Shown here: one piece after another, positions 46,962 through 57,289 of the stretch
Layout: the number at the start of each line of letters is the position of its first letter
Position numbering within the stretch: the stretch's first letter is position 1
NCBI GenBank assembly: GCA_009763385.1
Contig: CM019823.1
Span: 173,506,503-173,570,502 of the forward strand
DNA from: Coix lacryma-jobi var. lacryma-jobi
Taxonomy: Eukaryota > Streptophyta > Magnoliopsida > Poales > Poaceae
Direction of reading: 5' to 3'
DNA length: 64,000 bases
Position numbers and translations under genes: made by a program
The notes under the pieces: generated by a model
The model's input: only the letters and a program-made list of their open reading frames with translations
The model's database searches: none
What the model was told of the DNA's origin: nothing

Positions 46962-47172
46962 TAGGAATATGCCTCCAGTGGGTCAAGTTGGGTGTTGGAT
47001 AGTGGATGCACCAATCATATGACCGGAGCAAAAGAAATGTTCTCCTCCTTCCAACCAAGCAACGACTCATGCAACAACATTGTGTTTGGTGACAATGGTA
47101 AAGGAGAAGTGCTTGGTTTGGGTAAAATTGCTATCTCAACTGACAATTCCATATCTAATGTATTACTAGTTG
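46962..47172 (+). pseudogene. Start of Copia pol (protease), truncated
   Basis: After the gag stop, a frame reads ASSGSSWVLDSGCTNHMTG, the Copia aspartic protease with its DSG triad, and continues to NVLLVE, where similarity ends. The next sequence is unrelated AT-rich DNA. No integrase or RT follows. Confidence 0.82.
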
Positions 47173-47833
47173 AGTGCTCGTGTGTTGCTACGGATATATA
47201 TTGTATAGGACTGCTAATTTATTTTCTCAACAACCAAACATCAGCTTGCGAGCGGTAGAACTTGGGATAATACATCCTCCACCAGGGGAGAATTTTGGAG
47301 GCCAAGATCTCCAAAGAACACAAAGGACGACACAAGAAATCATGGAAAACTTAATAAAAAATAAAGAATGAAATAAACCCAACCCAACAAAGACTGCATA
47401 TTTATCCATTGTATTCTCATGCTAAAGTAAATTTGCATAGGGTTAAATACCAAACCAAATAAACACTACTACAATTATAACATTTGACATCTGACACCAA
47501 CAATCAAGAAAACAAAGTTAAGAGGAATACCTCAAAAAGGCCACCACACTAAGATAAGCATCAACCCTAAAGCTTATACTATTTGCCATTACAACTACTA
47601 TTTGCATTATACTGAATAGAAGATGAAACTCAACTTGATTATAGTTGGATCAATAAAAAAATATAACATATACCTTATTTTGTTTGAAGTTACGATTTAG
47701 TTTTGCTATACTTCACTTTTGCAGAGCACTACGTTCCCTCCTCCCTTTTTGTGTTGAAACTTAAAGTGCAGTATGCGTATCTAAAGGTTTAGGTGCACCT
47801 GCTGGATTAATTATTGTTGGTTGAAAGGCTTTG
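47173..47833. other. AT-rich sequence between the truncated Copia and the Athila-like element
   Basis: No gene recognised. This sequence continues on the far side of the Athila-like element (from 57285) and is therefore the DNA into which that element jumped. Confidence 0.5.
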
Positions 47834-47838
47834 ACTGA

Positions 47839-49090
47839 TGTTGACACTAATTAACTCTTATTATTAAAGGTCAATTAAGCATGAAAATGGATGAATATAT
47901 AAACTCCACCTTAGTATAGGGTTTAAAACTAACAAATTCCATGAGTTTTGGTGAATTGTGAATCCGCAGGGACTAAACCAGGAAATAGCCTTCGATTCCT
48001 TCCCCTAGAAGGAAACCGACGGGAGATAACACATTCGACAAGTCAGGAACCTTCCGGAAGACTCTAGAGAACACTTAGAGACACCACGAGGAAAGGCACC
48101 CCGATCCACTTCCAGGTGGGACCGACCGGTCCCCTGGGCCCACCGGTCGGTCTCCCCCTAACGTCGTTGGCTTCCGTCTTCTGCAAGCTACTTCCACCGC
48201 CTTTGAGGATCAATCTCAGCCCTACGTGAAGTCGGTTTGATCCAACGGTCGCGGTTGATCCCTCAGGGCTATATAAACAGACCCTCAGGCCCCAAGTCAG
48301 ACAGAAGGTCCCTCTTCAGAAGACTACGCTTCAATTAGAAACCCTAGAAGAGACTTCAGGAGTCAGCTCTCAAGTAGAAGACTAGATATCCCTCCAAGTA
48401 GGATTAGAACCTAGTCTTATTCTAGAACTAGAAGAGAGAGAGAGGAAGAGATCAAGAGGAAGCTCCGGCCTGTCGGATCAACTTCTTCATCTTGTACCTG
48501 TGGATTCAAGTTCTTCATCGACTTGCTTCAACGATTATTTCAGTAATCGACATCTATATTTAAGATTGAGCCATTGTTCTTATTGTTCTTAAGGTTTATG
48601 ACTCTCTTTTGAGTACTTTAATTCTAGTCGCTCTAGAGTTGGAGTAGTTGGATAGTGTAAGCGTGGTGCTTAGACTTGATAGCTCATATTTACCTCCTAT
48701 AACGCCGGTAGTAGTGGTAGTTCGCAAGGGTGACTCTTATAGCCTTGTTGATTCTTCTATAGTCCACTTACCCGTGTGTAGGCTCGGTAGGATTATACAT
48801 TTGCATAAAAGAATCATACTCTGTTTGTGACCTTTTATGGCAACTTCCCCAATAAGAATAATATAAACATATCACTCTTAAGTTGGATTTAGATAACCTT
48901 AGTGATCCCCTCTATACTTTTAGCTTCTCCGTCCTTGTTAGTTACTCAGGGGTTATACACTTGAGACTCATCACTATCCGTTCCTTTGGGTTCGATATTA
49001 AAACTGGGTTACTCCGGTGAAGTGCTACATCGGTAGATTTTATCTGTGCGCTTGCGGATAAAGTAGAGTGTGCATTAACTTATACCAACT
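47839..49090 (+). repeat. 5' LTR of the Athila-like element
   Basis: Promoter features: AGACACCACGAG (48079-48090), an ACCGACCGGT...ACCGGTCGGT dyad (48121-48151) and a TATATAA box (48270-48276). The last base is T where the 3' LTR has A. Confidence 0.93.
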
Positions 49091-49232
49091 AGCATTTCTG
49101 GCGCCGTTGCCGGGGAACGGTAGATCATTTTACGTCTTGAGTATAACCTTGTATTATACTTTACCTTTATCTTTTATACTTTGCCTGTGCTTTTATCTTT
49201 TATCTTTTTTATCTTTTTTTTATTCTTTTCAC

Positions 49233-52200
49233 AATGGATTTCTCAGAGCCAACCACTAGCTCCACAGATTCCATTCCACTGAACCAGTATACCTATCACA
49301 CTGTCGTAGACTTAGAGTTGCCCAAATCTGCTAAACGTATCCTTTCAGACAACTACGAACTACGCCCATGTTTGATAGAAATGGTTAAGAATCAAATTTT
49401 TCTGGCTTAGAAGACGAAAACCCACATATTCATTTAAATGAGTTTGAACAAGCCTGTGCGTGCCTACATATCGTAGGCATGTCTGACGAAACCCTTAGAT
49501 GGAAACTTTTTTCCATTCTCCTTAGAGGGAAAAGCCAAAACATGGTACCTTCAAACTGCACCAAGTAAAAATGGGAATTGGAAAGAACTCTGCTCTAGCT
49601 TTTGCTTAGAATACTTCCCTGTCTCCAAAATTATTTGTCTTCGCTTAGAGATTTTATCCTTCATCCAAGAGGATAATGAGTCTCTAATTGCAGCCTGGGA
49701 AAGATTCGATAATCTTGTCCGCTCTGGTCCAGCCTTATCTATTCCAGACCCTGTCTTGCTTCAACACTTTTATAATGGTCTGAATAAAAAAACTTCTAAT
49801 TACCTTAACTTAGCTTCAAACGGATCATTCCTACATATCCCAACCTCCAAGGCAAGGGAAATGTTACAAAACTTATCTCAAATCACTCCTACTCCTGAAG
49901 CTAAACCACAAGAACCACTAGAAGTAAATCTAGAAGCTGATCCTATACCTATTCTTAATCATGAACAAACCTCAGCTTTAATTCCTAGTGAGAGGGAAAC
50001 CTCAATCTTAGGAGATACCTTTGACTTCGAGGATGAGTACTTTACCGAATTTGGTAATACCTCGAAATATCACACAATTAAGAAACCACAAAATCAAAAA
50101 TCTTCTTCAGAAGAACTTACTGATAAGGTTTTCCTAAAAGAGACTATGAAGAAACTAATCTCTATAATAAGTCATGAATGGTTAGAAGAATCAGAACTTT
50201 CCACTGATACAATCCGCTTAAATTCACCTTCTACACACATTCAATGTCAAATCCATCAACAACCCTTCGAAGCTCTCTATAATCCTGTTGTGGGAATCAA
50301 CATTATGTCTGAAACCTTTGCTCAAGATTTATTAAAACAAATACCACTTACCCCAACAGTTAAACTTTTAAAAACCCCTTTAGGACATGTTATTCCTAGC
50401 TCAGGAATCATGTATGTCCTGCCTGTCACAATAGATAACACTCCGCTACACTTAAGTTTTTATATCTTTGATATTAAAGAGTTCAATCTGCTGATAGGCC
50501 AACCACTTAAGCAACTCATTCATGAAGGACAATTAGGGATCTTAAACTTCCATCTTGGGAAAAATCTTAAAGGAATCATGCCTATCACTCACTCTCTAAA
50601 TGCTGAGAATGAATCATGTCCCGAGCCAGATCCTATGGAAGAAATTAAGGAAGCATCTTTTGAAATAATAAATGAATCAGAATATGAAGAAGATGCTCAG
50701 TTCTTCACTGAGGAAGAAGATAACACACCTAATCCAGATCCTTTAGATTCCTTAGAAGAACCTCCTAAACCTCCCATAGAGTTAAAACCCTTACCTTCTG
50801 GGCTTCGATATGCTTTCTTAAATAATGATCCTGAATCTCCTGTAATCATAAATAATAATCTTACTCAGGAACAAATTTCTAGGTTGATCACTGTCTTAGA
50901 AAAACATAAGTCAGCCTTTGGCTATTCACTCCATGATTTAAAAGGAATCAACCCCGCTTTCTGCACCCATCGCATTCCTACTGATCCTAACATATCACCA
51001 TCTAGAGAGCCACAACGCAGGCTTAACAATGCGATGAGAGAAGTAGTAAAGAAAGAGGTTTTAAAACTCTTGCACGCCGGGATCATTTATCCTGTGCCAC
51101 ACATTGAGTGGGTAAGCCCTGTCCAAGTTGTGCCTAAAAAGGGAGGCATGACTGTGGTAAAGAATGAGAAGAATGAATTAATTCCACAAAGAACTGTTAC
51201 TGGTTGGAGAATGTGCATTGATTACAGAAAATTAAACAAGGCAACCAAGAAAGATCATTTCCCGCTACCTTTCATAGACGAAATGTTAGAACGGTTAGCC
51301 AATCACTCTTTCTTTTGTTTTCTTGATGGATATTCTGGATATCACCAAATCCCAATCCATCCAGATGATCAAAGCAAAACCACTTTCACATGTCCATACG
51401 GAACTTATGCTTACCGCCAAATGTCTTTTGGATTATGTAATGCACCTGCTTCTTTTCAAAGATGTATGATGTCTATATTTTCTGATATGATTGAAGAAAT
51501 CATGGAAGTTTTCATGGATGACTTTTCTGTTTATGGAAAAACTTTTGATGATTGTCTTGAAAATTTAGACAAGGTTTTACAAAGATGTGAAGAAAAGCAC
51601 TTAGTCCTTAATTGGGAAAAATGTCATTTTATGGTTAAGGAAGGCATAGTGCTAGGTCATTTATTATCAGAACGTGGAATTGAGGTAGACAAAGCTAAAA
51701 TTGAAGTAATTGAACGTTTGCCTCCACCAATTAATGTCAAAGGAATTCGAAGTTTTCTTGGCCATGTCAGTTTTTACCGTAGATTTATAAAAGATTTTTC
51801 TTACATTGCAAGACCACTTACGAATCTTTTGGCCAAGGATGTTCCTTTTGAATTTGATGATGCATGTTTAGAATCTTTTAACACTCTTAAGAAAGCGCTC
51901 ACTTCTGCACCTATCATTCAACCTCCTGATTGGTCTCTACCTTTTGAGATCATGTGTGATGCAAGTGATTTTGCTGTAGGAGCTGTGCTAGGACAATATA
52001 AGGATAAAAAGCATCATGCAATCGCTTATGCCAACAAAACTTTAATAGGACCTCAACTTAATTACGCTACTACTGAAAAAGAACTTATGGCTGTTGTTTT
52101 GCTATAGACAAATTTAGATCTTATTTAGTGGGAGCAAAGGTGATTGTTTTTACTGATCATGCTGCATTAAAGTACCTGCTCACTAAGAAAGATGCTAAGC

Positions 52201-53662
52201 CACGCTTAATAAGATGGGTTTTGTTACTCCAAGAATTTGATTTAGAAATAAAAGATAAGAAAGGAGTAGAAAACTCTGTAGGTGATCACTTGTCTAGAAT
52301 GTATTTTGAAAATCCTCAGGAATTGCCTATAAATGACTCACTCAGGGATGACATGCTTTTTCAAGTCTCTAGATCTGACCCCTGGTATGCAGATATTGTC
52401 AATTTTATAGTTGCAGGATATGTACCACTAGGAGCAAATAAGAAGAAGCTGCTCTATGAGAGCAGGATCCACATATGGGATGATCCATATCTATTCAGAG
52501 TTTGCTCTGACGGATTACTCAGAAGATGTGTACCAGCTGAAGAAGGAATCAAGATCATTGAACACTGTCACTCTTCTCCATATGGAGGACATTATGGGGC
52601 ATTCCGAACACACGCGAAGATCTGGCAAAGTGGATTTTTCTGGCCAACTATGTACCAAGACACAAAAGACTTCGTCCGAAGATGTGGATCATGTCAGAGG
52701 CACGACAGCATCAACACCAGAGATGCCATGCCACTCACTAACAACCTTCAGATTGAGCTCTTCGATGTCTGGGGAATTGATTACATGGGACCATTCCCTA
52801 AATCAAGGAATCATGAGTATATCCTAGTTGTTGTCGACTACGTCTCAAAATGAGTCGAAGCAGTGCCATGCAAGTCTGCTAATGCAAGAAACTCTCAGAG
52901 GATGTTCGAGGAAATAATATTTCCAAGATTTGGAGTGCCAAGGATGGTAATTAGTGACGGAGGAACCCATTTCATTGACAAAGGCTTTCATAAATATCTG
53001 ATAAATCATGGGATCCGTCACAATGTTGCCACTCCCTATCACCCCCAGACAAGTGGCCAAGCAGAAACATCAAACAAGCAAATTAAGAATATTCTGCAGA
53101 AAACAGTCGACGAGATGGGAACGCAATGGAAAGATAGACTACCCGAAGCACTGTGGGCTTATCGTACTGCCTACAAAACACCACTGGGGATGTCTCCATA
53201 TCAACTCGTCTATGGAAAGACTTGTCACTTACCAGTAGAATAGAATTCAAAGCTCACTGGGAAATCAAAAGATGGAACATGGACTTAGAAGCCGCAGGAG
53301 TAAAGAGAAAAATGCAACTCTCTGAACTAGATGAATGGCGCGAAAAAGCATATCATAATGCAAAGATCTACAAAGAGAGAACAAAGAGGTGGCATGACAA
53401 GAGAATCAAGAAGAAGAGCTTCACTCCTGGAGACAAGGTATTACTTTTTAATTCCAAGGTAAAATTGTTCGGGCATGGAAAACTACGCAACAAATGGGAA
53501 GGACCTTTCACGGTGGTAGCCACTTCATCACATGGAGCCATTACACTTCAAAATGATGAAGGTACGCTATTCAAGGTAAATGGACAACGTCTTAAGATTT
53601 TTCTAGAACCTGAAAAGAGTCCTGAAGAGTTGGATGTCATCCAATTCTTCGTTATCCCATAG
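49233..53662 (+). pseudogene. Gag-pol of the Athila-like Gypsy, with several frame changes and stops
   Basis: Gag starts MDFSEPTT at 49233. Single-base shifts in T-runs near 49400 and 49508 break it. The frame 49756-52107 holds the end of gag, a protease-like block, the reverse transcriptase (RMCIDYRKLNKATKKDHFPL, VFMDDF) and the start of RNase H. A missing T near 52098 shifts the frame; 52128-52853 continues RNase H (FTDHAALKYLL) and the integrase zinc finger (SSPYGGHYGAF...CGSCQRH), ending at a TGA in place of a Trp codon. The integrase core (ISDGGTHFI, HPQTSGQAE) follows from 52863. A missing base near 53243 shifts it again, then the C-terminal domain runs to 53662. All domains are present but no continuous polyprotein can be made. 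Confidence 0.9.
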
Positions 53663-53737
53663 ATTTACACCATCGTCATTTTTTCTGATTAGTTTGCGCA
53701 TCGGGGATATACTTTCTGGGATTAGGATCAAGTTTAA

Positions 53738-53957
53738 AGACACCACGAGCGACGGACCCGCGAGATCCCACAGGGAGGAACCGACCAGTCTCCTAGGGAG
53801 ACCGACCGGTCTGCCCTGGAGGCTCCTCGCCCTCTGCCTTCTTTTGTTACGTGTCCCGACTCTTTCTCGTACCCATTCTGGTAACCTGATCCGCAGAATC
53901 AATAACTCCCGTAACGAACCTATCGTACCTATCATTCTGCCTCCTCAGCTATAAAAC
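53738..53957 (+). promoter_or_regulatory. LTR-like promoter in front of the extra ORF
   Basis: Directly after pol, the order of motifs seen in this element's own LTR promoter recurs: AGACACCACGAG (53738-53749), a CCGACC...ACCGACCGGT block (53779-53810), then a TATAAAA box (53951-53957). Motif-to-TATA distance is 213 bp here and 191 bp in the LTR. The ORF start lies about 80 bp further on. The sequence between motifs has diverged, so it is an old copy or was independently assembled. Confidence 0.6.
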
Positions 53958-54038
53958 CAGCCCCATGCCTGCCTCTAGATTCATTGCAACCTCTTCCAGA
54001 AAACCAGCAGCAACAGAGCTCTCCTCCCACCAGCACTA

Positions 54039-54683
54039 ATGGCCTCCTATCCACGGATTGACCTCAACGAGCCCGCCGACGACTCAATGGCTCTTGTCGT
54101 CGCCACATCTAAGGATCTTGCCATAACACCGTCAAAGGAGATGGCTCTTGCTGACTCGCCTACACCCGTTGATACAATTCCGCTAGAAGAAACCTTGTCG
54201 CATCGTCAGCAAGCTTTCTACGCCCAAGCGGTGCCGGCAATAGGACTTCCGACTTTCTCCGTCTCCAAAGAGATCCCGCTTCTTCCTCCTAGGCCCAATG
54301 AGACACTCGTCGGGCTGAAGACGAACAAGCATGGGGAACCCACTGTCGTAAAATACACATCTACAAATCCGCGCCCGCGCTTTGAGGGAGTCTGTGGTCA
54401 CCCTGAGCAGATCAAGGTCACTCCACCAGTAAATAGGGCACCCACCACTCCTAATATCGCGGCTAAACGCAAGAGGACCACCCAGCTAGATCGCCTCAGG
54501 GACAGAATTGAAGAGCTTGAGAGAGATAATTTAGAACTCAAGCAGAGATACGCTTCTCTAGCCAAGACTACAAAAAAGATGGCTAATACGATGCATGAAT
54601 ATGTAACTAAACACATTAGCTTAAAGGACAAGGTCATCAGTGTAGCCTCTACAATAACAAATCTGCTCGAGGGAGAGAAGTAA
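54039..54683 (+). CDS. Additional ORF of the Athila-like element, unknown function (coiled coil, basic stretch)
   Basis: An intact 214-codon ORF in the sense orientation between pol and the 3' LTR, the position of the env-like ORF in Athila elements. It has no signal peptide and no membrane helix, so it is not a typical envelope. Visible: an N-terminal DLNEP (8-12), a Pro-rich middle, a basic KRKR stretch (143-146, possibly nuclear-targeting), and a predicted coiled coil (about 148-185, LDRLRDRIEELERDNLELKQ). It stays open while gag-pol has at least five lesions. It has its own upstream LTR-like promoter and downstream AATAAA signals (54782 and 54803). It could be an accessory element protein, a captured host fragment or an env-position relic. 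Confidence 0.7.
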   Translation: MASYPRIDLNEPADDSMALVVATSKDLAITPSKEMALADSPTPVDTIPLEETLSHRQQAFYAQAVPAIGLPTFSVSKEIPLLPPRPNETLVGLKTNKHGEPTVVKYTSTNPRPRFEGVCGHPEQIKVTPPVNRAPTTPNIAAKRKRTTQLDRLRDRIEELERDNLELKQRYASLAKTTKKMANTMHEYVTKHISLKDKVISVASTITNLLEGEK

Positions 54684-54781
54684 GAAATAGTTCGTCGATA
54701 GTTGATAAGGCACTTGTGTTTGCAGAGTCTTGTGTCTAAGTCTAGTTTCGTTATGAGTTTTGTTTAGTTAATTCATTGTGT

Positions 54782-54808
54782 AATAAAAGTGCCTTGAATA
54801 TCAATAAA
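54782..54808 (+). terminator. Poly(A) signals behind the extra ORF
   Basis: AATAAA occurs twice (54782-54787 and 54803-54808) about 100 bp after the stop codon, in an AT-rich setting. Position and spacing suit mRNA 3'-end formation but are not proof of it. Confidence 0.45.
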
Positions 54809-54892
54809 GTTTTTGTTAGAGTTATCTTTTATTTTGTTATTGTGGATATATGTCTTGTCTCCACTTGTTGTGATTAGCAGAAAACAGAAAAT

Positions 54893-55046
54893 AAGTGTGG
54901 GGGAGAAGACAACGACAGAATTACCGGAAATCAATCGCGAAAGCCGCATAGAACAGAAGATATCATTACCAAGATCACGCACCACGACGCGGGCCACGGT
55001 TGGGCCCTAAGCCCAACCGACCGGTTGGTGGACCCCACCGGTCGGT
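54893..55046 (+). repeat. Second polypurine-like tract and ACCGAC dyad inside the Athila-like element
   Basis: AAGTGTGGGGGAG (54893-54905) is identical to the core of the true polypurine tract at 56016-56028. About 110 bp further on lies an ACCGACCGGT...ACCGGTCGGT dyad (55016-55046) as in the LTRs. Together they mimic a polypurine tract followed by U3, but no LTR-like sequence continues after them. Confidence 0.6.
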
Positions 55047-56030
55047 CAGGGGTTGACCCCTCTTGCCTCCTCTTTCGTCCACGGATCGGTACGCAACTAC
55101 TACACTCTATTTTCTGATGTTCAAGCTTCTGTTCAAATTAAAACCATATTCTCACAATTCATGAACTTTAAAAAGGAAAAAAGAATATTTTGACATGCTC
55201 ATGGTATAGAATCTCACAACACCCTTTTTGAAAAGACCTGTTTTGATATTTTTTAAGAAACCTATATTATCTAGAGTTGTTGTGGAATATGATAGAGAAT
55301 AATGAGAACTCAATTCTTAAGGTATGAGCATTGGAGAATTTTACTTGCAAAGTTAAAAAGAGATTAGCAACACTTCTCCTTTGTAGTAAATAAGTTGCCT
55401 GCCAAAGTCATCAATCAATTATTGTTTACTTTAATACTAAGTTCTTTGTTGAGAAATTTATTATGCTCTAAAGATCGAGATCCTTACAAGTAAAGAAAGA
55501 TTCACTCTTCCGAAGTAGTATTGTATTAGAGGCATGGGCTATGCAAAAGTATGAAATATGAGGAAAGAAAAAAGGACAAGTGTCCGACATACCTCAGAGA
55601 AAAAAATATATATAATAGAAAAAGAAAAAGTATTATGATAAAAGTATGATAAAGAGAAAAAGAAGATAGCTCATGGTCCCTCTAATTGCAATATACCAGT
55701 AAGAGTGACAAAGTTTAAAAAGATTAATGTCTTGATCTAAGAGTATAGTATTTTTCTCCATTGGCTTAGTAACATGAAACTGCTCTTCATAAGTCAAATG
55801 CTTTGGTAAGGAATTGAAATGTTACAAAAGGAGAAGGAAAGCTATGACTTGTTTCAGAAATTTCAAAAACTCCAATGTCTTATGCTAAAAAGGAAAGGGT
55901 GATTTGTTTCAACTATTCTATTCTCCAAACTTCTCAAGGTTTTATGGTAAACACGGAAAGGTTTAATGTTTGATATCTTATGATCTAACCTTTTATCGAG
56001 GATGAGTAAAAGTCTAAGTGTGGGGGAGCT

Positions 56031-57284
56031 TGTTGACACTAATTAACTCTTATTTTTAAAGGTCAATTAAGCATGAAAATGGATGAATATATAAACTCCA
56101 CCTTAGTATAGGGTTTAAAACTAACAAATTCCATAAGTTTTGGTGAATTGTGAATCCGCGGGGACTAAACCAGGAAACAGCCTTCGATTCCTTCCCCTAG
56201 AAGGAAACCGACGGGAGATAACGCATTCGCCAAGTCAGGAACCTTCCGGAAGACTCCAGAGAACACCTAGAGACACCACGAGGAAAGGCACCCCGGTCCA
56301 CTTCCAGGTGGGACCGACCGGTCCCCTGGGCCCACCGGTCGGTCTCCCCCTAACGCCGCTGGCTTCCGTCTTCTGCAAGCTACTTCCACCGCCTTTGAGG
56401 ATCAATCTCAGCCCTACGTGAAGTCGGTTTGATCCAACGGTCGCGGTTGATCCCTCAGGGCTATATAAACAGACCCCCAGGCCCCAGGTCAGACAGAAGG
56501 TCCCTCTTCAGAAGACTACGCTTCAATTAGAAACCCTAGAAGAGACTTCAGGAGTCAGCTCTCAAGTAGAAGACTAGATATCCCTCCAAGTAGGATTAGA
56601 ACCTAGTCTTATTCTAGAACTAGAAGAGAGAGAGAGAGGAAGAGATCAAGAGGAAGCTCCGGCCTGTCGGATCAACTTCTTCATCTTGTACCTGTGGATT
56701 CAAGTTCTTCATCGACTTGCTTCAACGATTGTTTCGGTAATCGACATCTATATTTAAGATTGAGCCATTGTTCTTATTGTTCTTAAGGTTTATGACTCTC
56801 TTTTGAGTACTTTAATTCTAGTCGCTCTAGAGTTGGAGTAGTTGGATAGTGTAAGCGTGGTGCTTAGACTTGATAGCTCATATTTACCTCCTATAACGCC
56901 GGTAGTAGTGGTAGTTCGCAAGGGTGACTCTTATAGCCTTGTTGATTCTTCTATAGTCCACTTACCCGTGTGTAGGCTCGGTAGGATTATACATTTGCAT
57001 AAAAGAATCATACTCTGTTTGTGACCTTTTATGGCAACTTCCCCTATAAGAATAATATAAACATATCACTCTTAAGTTGGATTTAGATAACCTTAGTGAT
57101 CCCCTCTATACTTTTAGCTTCTCCGTCCTTGTTAGTTACTCAGGGGTTATACACTTGAGACTCATCACTATCCGTTCCTTTGGGTTCGATATTAAAACTG
57201 GGTTACTCCGGTGAAGTGCTACATCGGTAGATTTTATCTGTGCGCTTGCGGATAAAGTAGAGTGTGCATTAACTTATACCAACA
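56031..57284 (+). repeat. 3' LTR of the Athila-like element
   Basis: A near-identical partner of the 5' LTR. The same promoter features lie at 56271-56282 (AGACACCACGAG), 56313-56343 (ACCGAC dyad) and about 56460 (TATA). A 60-codon open frame shared with the 5' LTR (56842 and 48648) is not regarded as a gene. Confidence 0.93.
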
Positions 57285-57289
57285 ACTGA

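Larger units (their letters stand above)
38024..47172 (+). mobile_element. Large SIRE/Maximus-like Copia element, 3' truncated and split by a nested element
   Basis: The 5' LTR starts TGAAAGTGC at 38024 and ends CCTTTCA at 44431. After removing the nested 4.47-kb element it is about 1,936 bp. A TGGTATCGGAGCC primer-binding site follows (from 44435), then a long gag ORF and the first part of pol (protease DSGCTNHMTG, about 46996-47025). Pol stops being recognisable at about 47172; integrase, RT, RNase H and the 3' LTR are absent. Long LTR, long gag with coiled coil, and a stop between gag and pol fit the SIRE/Maximus Copia lineage. It is inserted in the LINE endonuclease ORF. Confidence 0.85.
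47839..57284 (+). mobile_element. Athila-like Gypsy LTR retrotransposon with an extra ORF
   Basis: LTRs at 47839-49090 and 56031-57284 (about 1,253 bp) begin TGTTGACACTAA; the second ends CCAACA. I count about 16 substitutions between them. The 5-bp duplication ACTGA is perfect (47834-47838 and 57285-57289). The TGGCGCCGTTGCCGGGGA primer-binding site starts at 49099 and the polypurine tract AAGTGTGGGGGAG is at 56016-56028. RT wording and primer site match Gypsy elements of the Athila/Tat group. Between pol and the 3' LTR it carries an additional ORF (54039-54683). Confidence 0.94.

Noticed and set aside
48648..48830. 60-codon open frame present identically at 56842-57024
   Set aside because: The two copies are the same place in the two LTRs; repetition comes from the LTR pair and not from a gene.
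53603..53935. 110-codon open frame on the minus strand behind pol
   Set aside because: It is antisense to the end of pol and the internal promoter-like region, with no motif.
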